Part shown: piece after piece, positions 44,270-52,744 of the stretch | Layout: each line of letters starts with the position of its first letter | Position numbering within the stretch: the stretch's first letter is position 1 | Source of the DNA: Crossiella sp. S99.2 | Lineage (GTDB): Bacteria; Actinomycetota; Actinomycetes; Mycobacteriales; Pseudonocardiaceae | Direction of reading: 5' to 3' | Length of the DNA stretch: 64,000 nt | Assembly: GCF_023094165.1 (NCBI RefSeq) | Contig: NZ_JALMDK010000008.1 | Location: forward strand, 124,001-188,000 | The notes under the pieces: generated by a model | What the model was told of the DNA's origin: nothing | Database searches by the model: none | What the model saw: the letters and a program-made list of their open reading frames with translations, nothing else | Translations under genes and position numbers: made by a program

Positions 44270-44869
44270 ATGCCTGCTGGTAGGCCGCGGGAGTTCGACA
44301 TGGACGCTGGGCTGGATGCGGCGCTGCGGGTGTTCTGGCGGCAGGGGTACGCGGGCGCGGCGCTGACCGACCTGACCGAGGCGGTCGGAGTCAACCGGCC
44401 CAGCCTGTACGCCGCCTATGGCAACAAGGCCGAGCTGTTCCGCCGGGCGCTGGCGCACTACTCCACGCACTACGCCACGCATATGAGCGAGGCGTTGGCG
44501 CAGCCCACCGCGCGGGAAGCGGTCGAGGTGTTCCTGCGCGGCGCGGTCACCGTGACCACGACCAAGGGCTGCCCACGGGGATGCCTTGGGGTGCAAGGCG
44601 CGCTGGTGTCCGGGCCGGAGAATGCGGAGATCCGGGAGGAGCTGGCGGTGTGGCGGCGGGATGGGGAACTCGCGCTGCGGGAGCGGTTCCGGCGGGCTCG
44701 GCGGGCAGGGGAGTTGCCGTCCACTGTGGATCCGGCTGACCTGGCTCGTTATGTTGGCGCGCTCGCGTTCGGGGTGTCGGTGCAGGCGGCGGGTGGGGCG
44801 TCCCGGGCGCAGCTGGAGCGAGTGGTGGAGCTGACGCTGCGCGCCTGGGACGGCATGGTGGCGGGATAG
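44270..44869 (+). CDS. TetR-family transcriptional regulator
   Basis: A 199-residue protein. MPAGRPREFDMDAGLDAALR leads to the helix-turn-helix GAALTDLTEAVGVNRPSLYA and YGNKAELFRRAL. The ligand domain with GCPRGCLGVQGALV is the TetR_C subfamily often adjacent to SDRs and oxidoreductases. It is divergent from the SDR gene with paired operators between, so it probably represses both. The cysteines in GCPRGC are conserved in this subgroup. Confidence 0.88.
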   Translation: MPAGRPREFDMDAGLDAALRVFWRQGYAGAALTDLTEAVGVNRPSLYAAYGNKAELFRRALAHYSTHYATHMSEALAQPTAREAVEVFLRGAVTVTTTKGCPRGCLGVQGALVSGPENAEIREELAVWRRDGELALRERFRRARRAGELPSTVDPADLARYVGALAFGVSVQAAGGASRAQLERVVELTLRAWDGMVAG

Positions 44870-44870
44870 T

Positions 44871-45341
44871 TCAGCGCAGCAAGGGAAGTCCGCCGACCAG
44901 CTTGTCGATCCGGTTGCGTGGGCCGGCGATGGTGATCGCGCGGTAGCGGATGTCCTCGGTGCCGGCCAGGGTGTCCTGGTACTCGTCGTAGACGCGGCTG
45001 GTCTGGGCGAGTTCGGACATGTCGGCGACGAAGATGTCCGGGCGGTCCTCGGCCTTGGCGCGGATGCGGGTCAGCGCGGCGGCGTCCGCGGCCAGGATCG
45101 GGCAGCCCAGCCAGGGCAGGCCGGGGTGCACGCTGCCGGAACCGTCTTTGGTGTCGGGGCCGAGCACGTTGGGCAGGGCCCGGCCGATCACCGCGCCCAG
45201 GCAGGCGGTGGCGTTGGCGATCAGGCCGGCGGGCAGTTCGGCGTCGACGACCATGACCCACTTGATCCGGGTCTGCCGGGTGGACTGGTCGGTGCGCAGT
45301 TCTTCGGTGACCAGCTCAGATGGCGTGCTAAATGCGGACAT
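44871..45341 (-). CDS. DUF2000-family protein
   Basis: A 156-residue protein from the ATG at 45341 (MSAFSTPSELVTEELRTDQS). IKWVMVVDAELPAGLIANAT, LGAVIGRALPNVLGPD, GLPWLGCPILAAD and SRVYDEYQDTLAGTEDIRYR match DUF2000, a peptidyl-tRNA-hydrolase-like fold of unknown function. It is divergent from an Lrp/AsnC regulator; that pairing recurs in actinobacteria and suggests an amino-acid-related role, which is inference. Confidence 0.8.
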   Translation of the reverse strand: MSAFSTPSELVTEELRTDQSTRQTRIKWVMVVDAELPAGLIANATACLGAVIGRALPNVLGPDTKDGSGSVHPGLPWLGCPILAADAAALTRIRAKAEDRPDIFVADMSELAQTSRVYDEYQDTLAGTEDIRYRAITIAGPRNRIDKLVGGLPLLR

Positions 45342-45412
45342 GACTCCGAAGGCTAGGCGGTTCAGCGGTATGATCGCGCGGTAATCGAACTTAATTCGGA
45401 GAGAAGCCTGAT

Positions 45413-45883
45413 ATGTACAAGCTCGACGAACTTGATCAGGCGTTGTTGCGGGAACTCCAGCGGGATGGTCGGCGCACCAACCGGGAACTGGCTGCCGCGA
45501 CCGGGGTTTCGCCGTCCACCTCACTGGAGCGGGTGCGCGGGTTGCGCGAGCGCGGGGTGATCAGCGGGTTCCGGGCCGAGGTGGATCTGGACCGGATCGG
45601 GCGGCCGGTGCAGGCGCTGATCGCGGTGCGGATCCGGCCACCGTCCCGGCCGCGGATCGAGGCGTTCCGGGAGTGGGTGACGGGATTGCCGGAGACGGTG
45701 GGGGTGTTCGTGGTCTCCGGGGGCGAGGACTTCCTCATCCACGTGGCGGTGCCGGACAACCACAGCCTGTACGCGTTCGTGATCGACCGGCTGACGGAGC
45801 GGCCGGAGGTGGTGGATGTGCGGACAAGCGTGGTGTACGAACACATCCGCAGCGCGGTAGTGGAACCCGCCGAGCTGGAGTGA
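45413..45883 (+). CDS. Lrp/AsnC-family transcriptional regulator
   Basis: A 156-residue protein. The N-terminal helix-turn-helix (LDELDQALLRELQRDGRRTN and ELAAATGVSPSTSLERVRGL) is followed by the RAM effector domain (PVQALIAVRI, ETVGVFVVSGGEDFLIHVAV). Normal size for Lrp proteins. It is divergent from the DUF2000 gene 72 nt away and likely controls it in response to an amino acid. A hairpin repeat follows its stop. Confidence 0.9.
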   Translation: MYKLDELDQALLRELQRDGRRTNRELAAATGVSPSTSLERVRGLRERGVISGFRAEVDLDRIGRPVQALIAVRIRPPSRPRIEAFREWVTGLPETVGVFVVSGGEDFLIHVAVPDNHSLYAFVIDRLTERPEVVDVRTSVVYEHIRSAVVEPAELE

Positions 45884-45891
45884 AAACCCGC

Positions 45892-45940
45892 CCGCGTGTT
45901 GGCTGAAGCTGTACGCCACGTTGGCTGTTGTGGCACGCGG
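45892..45940. repeat. Convergent-junction hairpin repeat, diverged copy R4
   Basis: The arms CCGCGTG (45892-45898) and CACGCGG (45934-45940) enclose a sequence aligned with copy R2: GTTGGCTGAAGCTGTACGCC here, GTTGGGCAAAGCCGTACGCA in R2. It lies exactly between the convergent lrp and glycosidase stops. Confidence 0.55.
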
Positions 45941-45941
45941 T

Positions 45942-48023
45942 CTAGGGGGTTCGCCAGGATTGGAAGGCGGTCAGGCCGAAGGCGGTGCCCGGTTTGGGTT
46001 TGGCGACCACGCGCAGCGCGGTGGTGTCCAGGGTGGGGAAGGTGATCCGGGTCAGGTCGTTGCCGACCGGGGTGGCGTGGCTGCGGCGCTGGCCGGGGAT
46101 CTCGGCCCAGGTGCCGTCGGATCGCTTGTGCTGCAAGGAGAATGAGGCCGGGGGTTGGACGCCGCCGCGGTCGTCGTAGAAGTAGAGGCGGACGTCGGAG
46201 GTTGGGGTGGGGCGGCCGAAGTCCAGGGCCAGCCAGTCTTCGGGGTTGGGGGAGCGGTAGGTGGTCCAGCGGGTGCCGGGGACGTCTAGGAAGAAGTTCT
46301 GGCCGTCGTTGGCTTTGCTGGGGGCGTCGCCGGGGTTGGCGTAGGAGGCGGTGGCCTGGGGGAAGCCTTGGGTTGAGGGGTTGGCCGCGTCGTCGATCTG
46401 GTGGAGGAGGGGGTGGCGGGGGCCGTCGGGGACCGGGATGCGCAGGGGGCCTGGGGTGGGGCGGGTGGCTACCGGCTTGCCGTCGAGGTAGACGCGGAAG
46501 CCTTTGCCCTGCTTGTACTTGGTGCCGTCCTGGTCCCAGAGGACAGTCAGGTTGCGGCCGCGGTACGGGAGGTTCTCCACGGCGAAGTGGGTCCAGGACT
46601 TGGGGGTCAGGGGGTGGATCAGGACGGAGGCGTCTGGTTGGGGGCGGATGCCCAGCAGGCCGGAGAGGACCAGGTCGGTGTAGGTGGAGTGGTTGTAGTC
46701 CTGGCTGTGGCCTGGGGTGTCGTACATCCATTGTGGACGGTCCGGGTGATGGGCTTCGGCCACGTGGGGGCGCCCGTTTTTGTACTGGGTCTGGGCGTAG
46801 CGGCGTAGGGCGGTGTAGTAGTCGTCTTTGTCTACATAGGACTGGGGCGGGTACTCGATCAGCAGGTTGGCCAGGGCGGTGAGGGTTTGGCTGGTGGCGT
46901 AGGGCCAGCTGGGGCCGTCCCAGCGGCAGCAGCCCTTGTCCGCCTCGTGCATGAACCAGGGACTGCGGCGTTCCACGGTGGGTGGGCCGTAGGGAGCGTC
47001 GAAGCCCTGGGGGTCGGTGAGTTGGGACCAGGCGGCGGCATTGCCGGCGGGGGCGGTGCGGAAGGCCCAGGGGACGAAGCCGATCTGTTCGCGGTCGGCG
47101 ATCTTGAGGTGAGCGGGGTTGTTGTCGCGCATGACGTGTTTGTAGAAGGCGGATTGGGGGTCCCAGAGCCATTTTTGCTGGGCGTCGGAGAGGTCTTTGG
47201 CTCGTTGGGTGAAGTAGGCGGCGGTGGTGTGGTCGCCGGTGCGGCGGGACAGCGCGGCGATGGCTCGGGCGTCGGCGATCTGGTAGGTGTTCAGGGTGGG
47301 GCGGAAGCCGTCGCCGCCGTGGTAGGGGTCGGGGCTCTGGTAGGAGCTGGCGGTGTACTCCATCGCGTCCCAGACCGGGGTTTGCCAGTACAAGCCGGTG
47401 CTGGTGTCCAGTTGCGGGGACCAGCGGTCCCAGTGCCTGCGCAACTCGGGGAGCAGGTCGGTGGCGAAGCGCCAGTCGCCGGTGATCTCCGCTCTGGCCA
47501 CGGTCGCGTCCGCCAGCCAGCTGGAGTACTGGTGCGCCCAGTCGGTGGTGTTCTTGTTCAGGAACTCGGTGGCGGGTTTGGGGCCGGCGCCGTTGCCGCG
47601 CAACCAATAGCGCAGGTAGTCGTCCAGGTAACGGGTGTCGCGCAGCCAGCGGCCCTCGTACACGTGGTGGCCGGCGGCGGCCACGATGCCGCCGCTGGGC
47701 GCGGAATAGCCGACCGGGCCGAGGAACTCGCTGACGATCCAGCCCTCGCGCGGGCCGGTGTACTTCAGCGCCTCCTGGTAGACCTTCCAGCGGTAGTAGT
47801 AGATCTCCCGCACCTGCGCGTCCGGCAGGTCCACGAACGGGATGTTCGCCTTGAACCAGCCCGGTTCCGGCAGATCGCCGAGCAGGCGATCCTGGTCCAG
47901 GAAACGCGTGCCCGCCCCGACCGATGGGTAGGGACCGGCGGGCGGGGCGGCGTGACCGGGCAGCGTGGTGAGGCCGAGTCCGGTGCACAGCGTCAGCACC
48001 AGCGCGGCGATCCGTCGTGGCAT
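45942..48023 (-). CDS. Secreted MGH1/GH63-like glycoside hydrolase with F5/8-type domain
   Basis: A 693-residue exported protein from the ATG at 48023, with signal peptide MPRRIAALVLTLCTGLGLTT to about residue 25. The catalytic region is an alpha/alpha-toroid of the trehalase/GH63 (MGH1-like) type: GWIVSEFLGPVGYSAPSG, WLRDTRYLDDYLRYWLRGNG, DAMEYTASSYQSPDP, CRWDGPSWPYATSQTLTAL and HSQDYNHSTYTDLVLSGL. The last 140 residues form a discoidin/CBM32-like sandwich (RWTTYRSPNPEDWLALDFGR). It probably trims exogenous oligosaccharides; the sugar is unknown. The frame is open far upstream through the MFS gene but that part is a shadow. Confidence 0.82.
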   Translation of the reverse strand: MPRRIAALVLTLCTGLGLTTLPGHAAPPAGPYPSVGAGTRFLDQDRLLGDLPEPGWFKANIPFVDLPDAQVREIYYYRWKVYQEALKYTGPREGWIVSEFLGPVGYSAPSGGIVAAAGHHVYEGRWLRDTRYLDDYLRYWLRGNGAGPKPATEFLNKNTTDWAHQYSSWLADATVARAEITGDWRFATDLLPELRRHWDRWSPQLDTSTGLYWQTPVWDAMEYTASSYQSPDPYHGGDGFRPTLNTYQIADARAIAALSRRTGDHTTAAYFTQRAKDLSDAQQKWLWDPQSAFYKHVMRDNNPAHLKIADREQIGFVPWAFRTAPAGNAAAWSQLTDPQGFDAPYGPPTVERRSPWFMHEADKGCCRWDGPSWPYATSQTLTALANLLIEYPPQSYVDKDDYYTALRRYAQTQYKNGRPHVAEAHHPDRPQWMYDTPGHSQDYNHSTYTDLVLSGLLGIRPQPDASVLIHPLTPKSWTHFAVENLPYRGRNLTVLWDQDGTKYKQGKGFRVYLDGKPVATRPTPGPLRIPVPDGPRHPLLHQIDDAANPSTQGFPQATASYANPGDAPSKANDGQNFFLDVPGTRWTTYRSPNPEDWLALDFGRPTPTSDVRLYFYDDRGGVQPPASFSLQHKRSDGTWAEIPGQRRSHATPVGNDLTRITFPTLDTTALRVVAKPKPGTAFGLTAFQSWRTP

Positions 48024-48034
48024 GGGTTCGAGTG

Positions 48035-49210
48035 TTACCGGGAACCGGCGCGGGCCGGGTCGTTGTGGCCGACAACGGTCAGCTCCGGCTCGGGCAGCCG
48101 GCGGCCCAGCAGCCAGGCCGCGGCGGGCAGGACCACCAGGCAGGCCAGGGTGACCTGCAGCGAGGTGGCGTCGGCGAGCAGGCCCAGCAGTGGCGCGAAC
48201 ACGCCGCCCGCGCTGACCGCCAGGCCCAGGGTGACGCCGCTGGCGGTGCCGATCCGGTTCGGCAGGTAGTCCTGGCCCAGGGTGACGTGCAGCGAGAACG
48301 GGACGGAGAAGGCGATGGCGGTGGCCGCGATGAACAGGTACAGGGCCGGACCGGGTACCAGCACGACTCCGGCGAGCGCCGGAACCGCGCTGGCGTAGGA
48401 GATCCACAGCACCCGGACCCGGCCCCAGCGGCGGGCCAGCCTGCCGCCGAGCATGGTGCCCAGCGCGCCGGCGGCGTACAGCACGAACAACGCGGCCGCG
48501 CTCGCGGTGGCGCTGGCGTGCACCCGCTGCTGGACGAACAGGCCGAGGAAGGTGCTCAGGCCGATGTAACCGATCGAGCGGACCACGATCACCGCGGACA
48601 GGGTGCGGAAGGCAGGCCAGTTGTCCTTGCCGGGCTTGGTCTTGTGGGCGCTGGGGGCGGGGGAGTGCTTGCCCAGCAAGGGGAGGGTGGCGAGCAGGCC
48701 GATCGTGGTGAGCACCAGCAGGAGCGGGGCCGCTTGCAGGCCGCCGAGGGCGAGTACCGGGGCGGCCAGTACCGGGGCCAGGGCGAAGCCGATGTTGCCG
48801 CCGACGGAGAAGGTGCTCATACCGACCGGGTCGCCGCCGGTGACCGCGCGGGCCAGCCGGGCCGCCTCCGGGTGGTAGGCGGCCACGCCCAGGCCGCTGA
48901 GCGCGACCGCGGCGAAGGTCAGCGGATAACTGTCGACCAGGCCGGCCAGGGCGATGCCCAGTCCGGCCAGCACCAGGCCGATCGGGGCCAGCCAGGGCAG
49001 TGGGCGGCGGTCGGTCCACAGGCCGAACAGTGGCTGCGCCACCGAGGACAGCAGGCTCGCGGCCAGCGCCAGGCCGGACACCGCGAGGTAGCCGTAACCG
49101 CGCTCGGCCACTAGGAACGGCACCAGCACCGGCACCGCGCCCTGGAACAGGTCGACACTGCCGTGCCCGACCGCCAGCAGCAGCGTGGGCACTCGTCGTG
49201 AGGTCTGCAT
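48035..49210 (-). CDS. MFS transporter, fosmidomycin-resistance (Fsr) type
   Basis: A 391-residue twelve-helix transporter from the ATG at 49210 (MQTSRRVPTLLLAVGHGSVD). The helix-1 HGSVDLFQGAVPVLVPFLV, GLGVAAYHPEAARLA and the late LPNRIGTASGVTLGLAVSAG segments are characteristic of the Fsr family of drug and sugar-phosphate-analog exporters. It is divergent from AraC at 49265, 54 nt apart, indicating specific regulation. The glycosidase follows closely downstream on the same strand (11 nt), so the two may be one transcript. Confidence 0.88.
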   Translation of the reverse strand: MQTSRRVPTLLLAVGHGSVDLFQGAVPVLVPFLVAERGYGYLAVSGLALAASLLSSVAQPLFGLWTDRRPLPWLAPIGLVLAGLGIALAGLVDSYPLTFAAVALSGLGVAAYHPEAARLARAVTGGDPVGMSTFSVGGNIGFALAPVLAAPVLALGGLQAAPLLLVLTTIGLLATLPLLGKHSPAPSAHKTKPGKDNWPAFRTLSAVIVVRSIGYIGLSTFLGLFVQQRVHASATASAAALFVLYAAGALGTMLGGRLARRWGRVRVLWISYASAVPALAGVVLVPGPALYLFIAATAIAFSVPFSLHVTLGQDYLPNRIGTASGVTLGLAVSAGGVFAPLLGLLADATSLQVTLACLVVLPAAAWLLGRRLPEPELTVVGHNDPARAGSR

Positions 49211-49264
49211 GGGCTTCAGCCTGCCCCTGGGCCGGGCGGCGTGCTTCCGGTAAACTGCCAGACA

Positions 49265-49999
49265 ATGTCGAAATCCCGCCATATGCCGGTGGCGCCGACC
49301 ACACACAAGGAACTGGCCGCGGGGTCGGGCATCGACGCGCACCGGCACGACGACCACCAGATCCTCTACGCCGCCACCGGGGTGCTCGCGGTGCGCACGG
49401 ACGCGGGCCGGTGGCTGGCCCCGGCGACCAAGGCGCTGTGGGTGCCGGCCGGGGTGACGCACGAGCACCGGGCGTACGGGCGGATCGACCTGCACCTGAT
49501 CGGCCTGCCGCTCACCCAGAATCCCCTCGGTCTGGACCAGCCGGCGGTGCTCGCGGTCGGGCCGCTGCTGCGCGAGCTGATCATCGGCTACACCGCCTTC
49601 GGCGACCGGGACACCCCGGAACGGCGGCGGCTGCTGACCGTGCTGCTGGACCAGGTGCGGCAGTCGCCGCAGGAGCCGATCCGGCTGCCCGCGGCGCGGG
49701 ACGCGCGGCTGGCGGCGGTGTGCGCGCGGCTGGACGCGGATCCGGCGGACGGGCGCACGCTGGGCGAGTTCGGGGTGGAGTTCGGCGCGAGTGAGCGCAC
49801 GCTGTCCCGGCTGTGCCGGGCCGAGCTGGGCATGTCGTTCCCGCAGTGGCGGACCCAGTTGCGGTTGCAGCACGCGTTGATCCTGCTGGCCGAGGACCTG
49901 CCGGTGACCACGGTGGCGCACCGCTGCGGCTGGGCCACACCGAGCGCGTTCATCGACGTCTTCCGCCGCGCCTTCGGCCGCACCCCGGGCCGAGCCTAA
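49265..49999 (+). CDS. AraC-family transcriptional regulator
   Basis: A 244-residue regulator from the ATG at 49265 (MSKSRHMPVAPTTHKELAAG). The N-terminal cupin (IDAHRHDDHQILYAATGVLA) is of the AraC_binding type. The C-terminal double helix-turn-helix has GASERTLSRLCRAELGMSFP and VTTVAHRCGWATPSAFIDVF, ending FRRAFGRTPGRA. It is divergent from the Fsr-like exporter and most likely activates it. This cupin-AraC plus exporter pair is common for small-molecule efflux. Confidence 0.9.
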   Translation: MSKSRHMPVAPTTHKELAAGSGIDAHRHDDHQILYAATGVLAVRTDAGRWLAPATKALWVPAGVTHEHRAYGRIDLHLIGLPLTQNPLGLDQPAVLAVGPLLRELIIGYTAFGDRDTPERRRLLTVLLDQVRQSPQEPIRLPAARDARLAAVCARLDADPADGRTLGEFGVEFGASERTLSRLCRAELGMSFPQWRTQLRLQHALILLAEDLPVTTVAHRCGWATPSAFIDVFRRAFGRTPGRA

Positions 50000-50035
50000 G
50001 CCACAAGCCGCCAGCCCGGTCCGCAACCCACCCAA

Positions 50036-50102
50036 CGTCGAGTTGGGCAAAGCCGTACGCATAGTTGGCCCAACTGGGCGTACCACTTGGCCCAACTCGA
50101 CG
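50036..50102. repeat. Convergent-junction hairpin repeat, copy R2
   Basis: The 13-nt arms CGTCGAGTTGGGC (50036-50048) and GCCCAACTCGACG (50090-50102) pair perfectly. The inside contains AGTTGGCCCAACT (50063-50075), a second self-complementary unit, and GTACGC. It lies between the convergent araC and ipdC stops. Confidence 0.7.
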
Positions 50103-50150
50103 GCGGACGTCGACCGGATCGAGTGGGCGGCGGCACTTCCGGTGATCTGG

Positions 50151-51197
50151 TTAGGCGGGGTTGTTGCGGCGTAGTACTTCTTCGGCTTCGGTGACTAGGT
50201 GTTCGATGAGTTCGGCGCAGGTTGGGAGGTCTTCGAGGAGGCCGACGACCTGGCCGGAGGCGAGTACTCCGGCGGCGGGGTCGCCCTGGACGAGACCGGC
50301 GCGTAGCAGCATGGGGGTGTTGGCGGCCATGATGGTTTGCGCCCAGCTGAGTTTTTTGTTGCGGCGTAAGGTGATTCCTTCGCGGATCAGGGTGGGCCAT
50401 GGTTGGCCGGTGAGGCGGCGGAAGCGGCGGGCGTTGGCCAGGGCGCGGAGCAGGCCACGCAGGTTTCCGTTGTGCTCCAGGCGATCCACCAGTTCGGTGC
50501 GCAGCACCCGGTGTGGCAGGCCGTCGACCTTGTGCGTCACCACGGTGCCGTTGAGGTCGTGTGCCAGGTAGCGCTGTTTGACCGCGTCCGGGACCGGGCT
50601 TTCCTGGGTGAGCAGGAACCGGGTGCCCATGGCGATCCCGGCCGCGCCGTAGCAGAGCGCGGCGGCGAGGCCGCGGCCGTCGAAGAAGCCGCCGGCGGCG
50701 ATCACCGGCAGGTCCACCGCGTCCACCACCGCGGGCAGTAGCAGGGTGGTGGCGATGCCGCCGGTGTGGCCGCCGCCCTCGTTGCCCTGCACCAGCACCG
50801 CGTCCGCGCCCCAGTCCGCGACCTTGCGGGCGTGCCGGGCCGCGCCCACCGAGGGGATCACCACGATCCCGGCCGCCTTGAGCTTGGTGATCAGCTCGGG
50901 TTTCGGGGCCAGGGCGAAGGAGACGACCCGGACTTGTTCGCGGATCAGCAGGTCCACCCGGGCCGCGGCGTCCTGCGCGTCGGCCCGCAGGTTGACGCCG
51001 AACGGATTCCTGGTGCGGGACCGGGTTTCCCGGATCGCGTGCTCCAGTTCAGCGAAGGTCATGGTGGCGGAGGCGAGGATGCCCAGGCCGCCCGCGTTGG
51101 CGGTGGCCGAGACCAGCCGGGGGCCGGCCACCCAGCCCATGCCGGTCTGCACCACCGGGTGCCGCACGCCGACCAGGCGGGTGAGCGCGGTGTCCAT
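50151..51197 (-). CDS. ipdC: NPD-family flavoprotein, IpdC-like steroid C/D-ring reductase
   Basis: A 348-residue flavin TIM-barrel of the nitronate-monooxygenase (2-nitropropane dioxygenase) family, from the ATG at 51197 (MDTALTRLVGVRHPVVQTGM). GGLGILASATMT, VLVQGNEGGGHTGG, PVIAAGGFFDGRGLAAALCY and GTRFLLTQES are the FMN-binding blocks. In M. tuberculosis, IpdC (Rv3553) follows IpdA and IpdB and acts on the hydroxylated indane-CoA from the C/D rings. The same order here (echA20-ipdA-ipdB-ipdC, starts and stops touching) supports that role. By sequence alone a general NPD enzyme is possible; context decides. Confidence 0.85.
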   Translation of the reverse strand: MDTALTRLVGVRHPVVQTGMGWVAGPRLVSATANAGGLGILASATMTFAELEHAIRETRSRTRNPFGVNLRADAQDAAARVDLLIREQVRVVSFALAPKPELITKLKAAGIVVIPSVGAARHARKVADWGADAVLVQGNEGGGHTGGIATTLLLPAVVDAVDLPVIAAGGFFDGRGLAAALCYGAAGIAMGTRFLLTQESPVPDAVKQRYLAHDLNGTVVTHKVDGLPHRVLRTELVDRLEHNGNLRGLLRALANARRFRRLTGQPWPTLIREGITLRRNKKLSWAQTIMAANTPMLLRAGLVQGDPAAGVLASGQVVGLLEDLPTCAELIEHLVTEAEEVLRRNNPA

Positions 51198-51919
51198 CAC
51201 GGCACCTCGCGGTCGCGCCGGGCCTGCGGGTCCAGCTGCCGGATCAGTGCCAGTTCGCGTTCGTCCGGCCGCCGGGTCTCGGTATGACCGTTGATGTGCA
51301 ACGGGAATCCGGTCTGCTCCAGGACCTCTTCGACGGTAACGCCGGGGTGTACCGAGCGCAGGCGCAGGGTGCCGTCCGGGCCGGTGAAATCGAGCACGGC
51401 CAGGTTGGTGACCACCCGGTGCAGGTCGTGGAAGCGGCCGGGATCGCGATCGGTGCCCACGCCGGAGACCAGGTCCACGGCCGGGACGAACACGCGTTTG
51501 CTGTGCCGCGGCACCCAATAACTGGTGCGGTGGTTGACCGTGTTGCCGGGGGCGCCGCGCACGCCGAGCAGTTGCCGGGTGGGCTGTTCGTGCGGGCCGA
51601 TGCAGGAGATGTTCTGGTTGCCGTGCCGGTCGATCTGGTTGGCGCCCATGATTACGTGCCGGCGGCCGTGCGCGACCACGTCGAAGACCTGGCGGTAGGG
51701 CAGCCAGCCCTCGGCGGGCGCGGACTCGCCGAGGGCCGGCGTCCCGGCGAGCAGGGTGGCCTCGCCGTCACTGAGCAACAACTCCGGAGCGGTGGTCAGC
51801 CGGGCCAGCCGCGCGCCCAGGGTGGGGATCAGGCCCATCGGGCTGGCCAGGATCTCGCCGTCGTCGCGGAACAGGTCGGCGCAGGCGGCCACGCACACCT
51901 CGGCCCTGGTCGCGGTCAT
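51197..51919 (-). CDS. ipdB: IpdB-like CoA-transferase-fold subunit (steroid ring opening)
   Basis: A 240-residue beta subunit from the ATG at 51919, one base after the ipdA stop. Its own stop shares a base with the ipdC start. ASPMGLIPTLGARLARLTTA, HVIMGANQIDRHGNQNISCI and NHRTSYWVPRHSKRVFVPAV match the CoA-transferase beta fold. IpdAB does not transfer CoA; in mycobacteria and rhodococci it hydrolyses the last steroid ring in a CoA thioester. It would act with IpdA in the cytosol as a heterocomplex. Confidence 0.87.
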   Translation of the reverse strand: MTATRAEVCVAACADLFRDDGEILASPMGLIPTLGARLARLTTAPELLLSDGEATLLAGTPALGESAPAEGWLPYRQVFDVVAHGRRHVIMGANQIDRHGNQNISCIGPHEQPTRQLLGVRGAPGNTVNHRTSYWVPRHSKRVFVPAVDLVSGVGTDRDPGRFHDLHRVVTNLAVLDFTGPDGTLRLRSVHPGVTVEEVLEQTGFPLHINGHTETRRPDERELALIRQLDPQARRDREVP

Positions 51920-51920
51920 C

Positions 51921-52730
51921 TCAGTCCTCCCGCAGGTAGCTGTCCACAAAGGACTCCCAGGATTGCTCGCGAGCCGCGTTGGCATAGGCGCGCTGGCGGT
52001 TCTCGTCCCGGTCGTAGTCGGGGACGCAGCTGGTGAAGCCCGCGCCGCCGGGCGCCTCGATCACCCCGTCCACCATCATCCGGTTGAGCAGCAAGCCCTG
52101 TGGTGGTCCGGCGGCGATGAGGTCGGCGGTGTCCACGATCCGTTCGCAGGAGACGTAGCGGCGGGCGGCGGCCAGGCAGAACAGGTCGTCGAAGTAGGGG
52201 TCCGGGCCGAGGTAGCGGGCGTTGCCGTGCGCATCGGCGAGGTTGAGGTGCACCAGCGCGACATCCAGGGGCAGCGCGGGCATGGCGACCAGTTTCTCCC
52301 CGGTGTAGGGGCATTCGACCAGGCGCAGCTCGGGATTGACCCGCAGCACATCGGAGGCCAGTCCGGCCCGGATCGGCAGGAACGGCAGCCGGTGCCCGGC
52401 CGCGCGCAACCCGGTCTGCAGCATGCCTTCGTCCACTTCGGACACGTCAAGACCGCCGCGTTGCCGCACCTGCTGGAACCATGGGTCGTACGCGATGGTG
52501 TCCAGCGAGACAAACCCGTAGATCGCCTTGCGTACCTTGCCCGCCGCGCACAGCATGCCCAGGTCCGGGCCGCCGTAGGACACCACGGTGAGATCCCGCA
52601 CCGGTGATCGCAGGATCGCCTCGACCAGCGCCATCGGCTTGCGCCGCGACCCCCAGCCGCCGATCCCGACGATCATCCCATCGGCCAGCTCGGCGACCAC
52701 GTCTCGCGCGGTCATCCGCTTGTCCCGCAT
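51921..52730 (-). CDS. ipdA: IpdA-like CoA-transferase-fold subunit (steroid ring opening)
   Basis: A 269-residue alpha subunit from the ATG at 52730, preceded by GGGAGG; a TTG six codons earlier is less likely. DGMIVGIGGWGSRRKPMALV is the glycine-rich CoA-binding N-terminus. VVSYGGPDLGMLCAAGKVRK and YGFVSLDTIAYDPWFQ are IpdA-type segments. It forms the ring-opening hydrolase with IpdB. It follows echA20 by 14 nt, in the gene order of the M. tuberculosis Rv3550-Rv3553 group. Confidence 0.88.
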   Translation of the reverse strand: MRDKRMTARDVVAELADGMIVGIGGWGSRRKPMALVEAILRSPVRDLTVVSYGGPDLGMLCAAGKVRKAIYGFVSLDTIAYDPWFQQVRQRGGLDVSEVDEGMLQTGLRAAGHRLPFLPIRAGLASDVLRVNPELRLVECPYTGEKLVAMPALPLDVALVHLNLADAHGNARYLGPDPYFDDLFCLAAARRYVSCERIVDTADLIAAGPPQGLLLNRMMVDGVIEAPGGAGFTSCVPDYDRDENRQRAYANAAREQSWESFVDSYLRED

Positions 52731-52744
52731 GGTGATCCTCCCGT

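Noticed and set aside
48024-49304. A fusion of glycosidase and an N-terminal 427-residue extension
   Set aside because: The extension is an out-of-frame reading of the MFS gene; the ATG at 48023 begins a clean signal peptide.
49211-50095. A long N-terminal extension of the Fsr-like transporter
   Set aside because: It is antisense to the AraC gene; the ATG at 49210 gives a normal MFS start.
51189-51518. Extended N-terminus of the NPD-family protein
   Set aside because: It overlaps ipdB in another frame; the ATG at 51197 overlaps the ipdB stop as expected for coupling.
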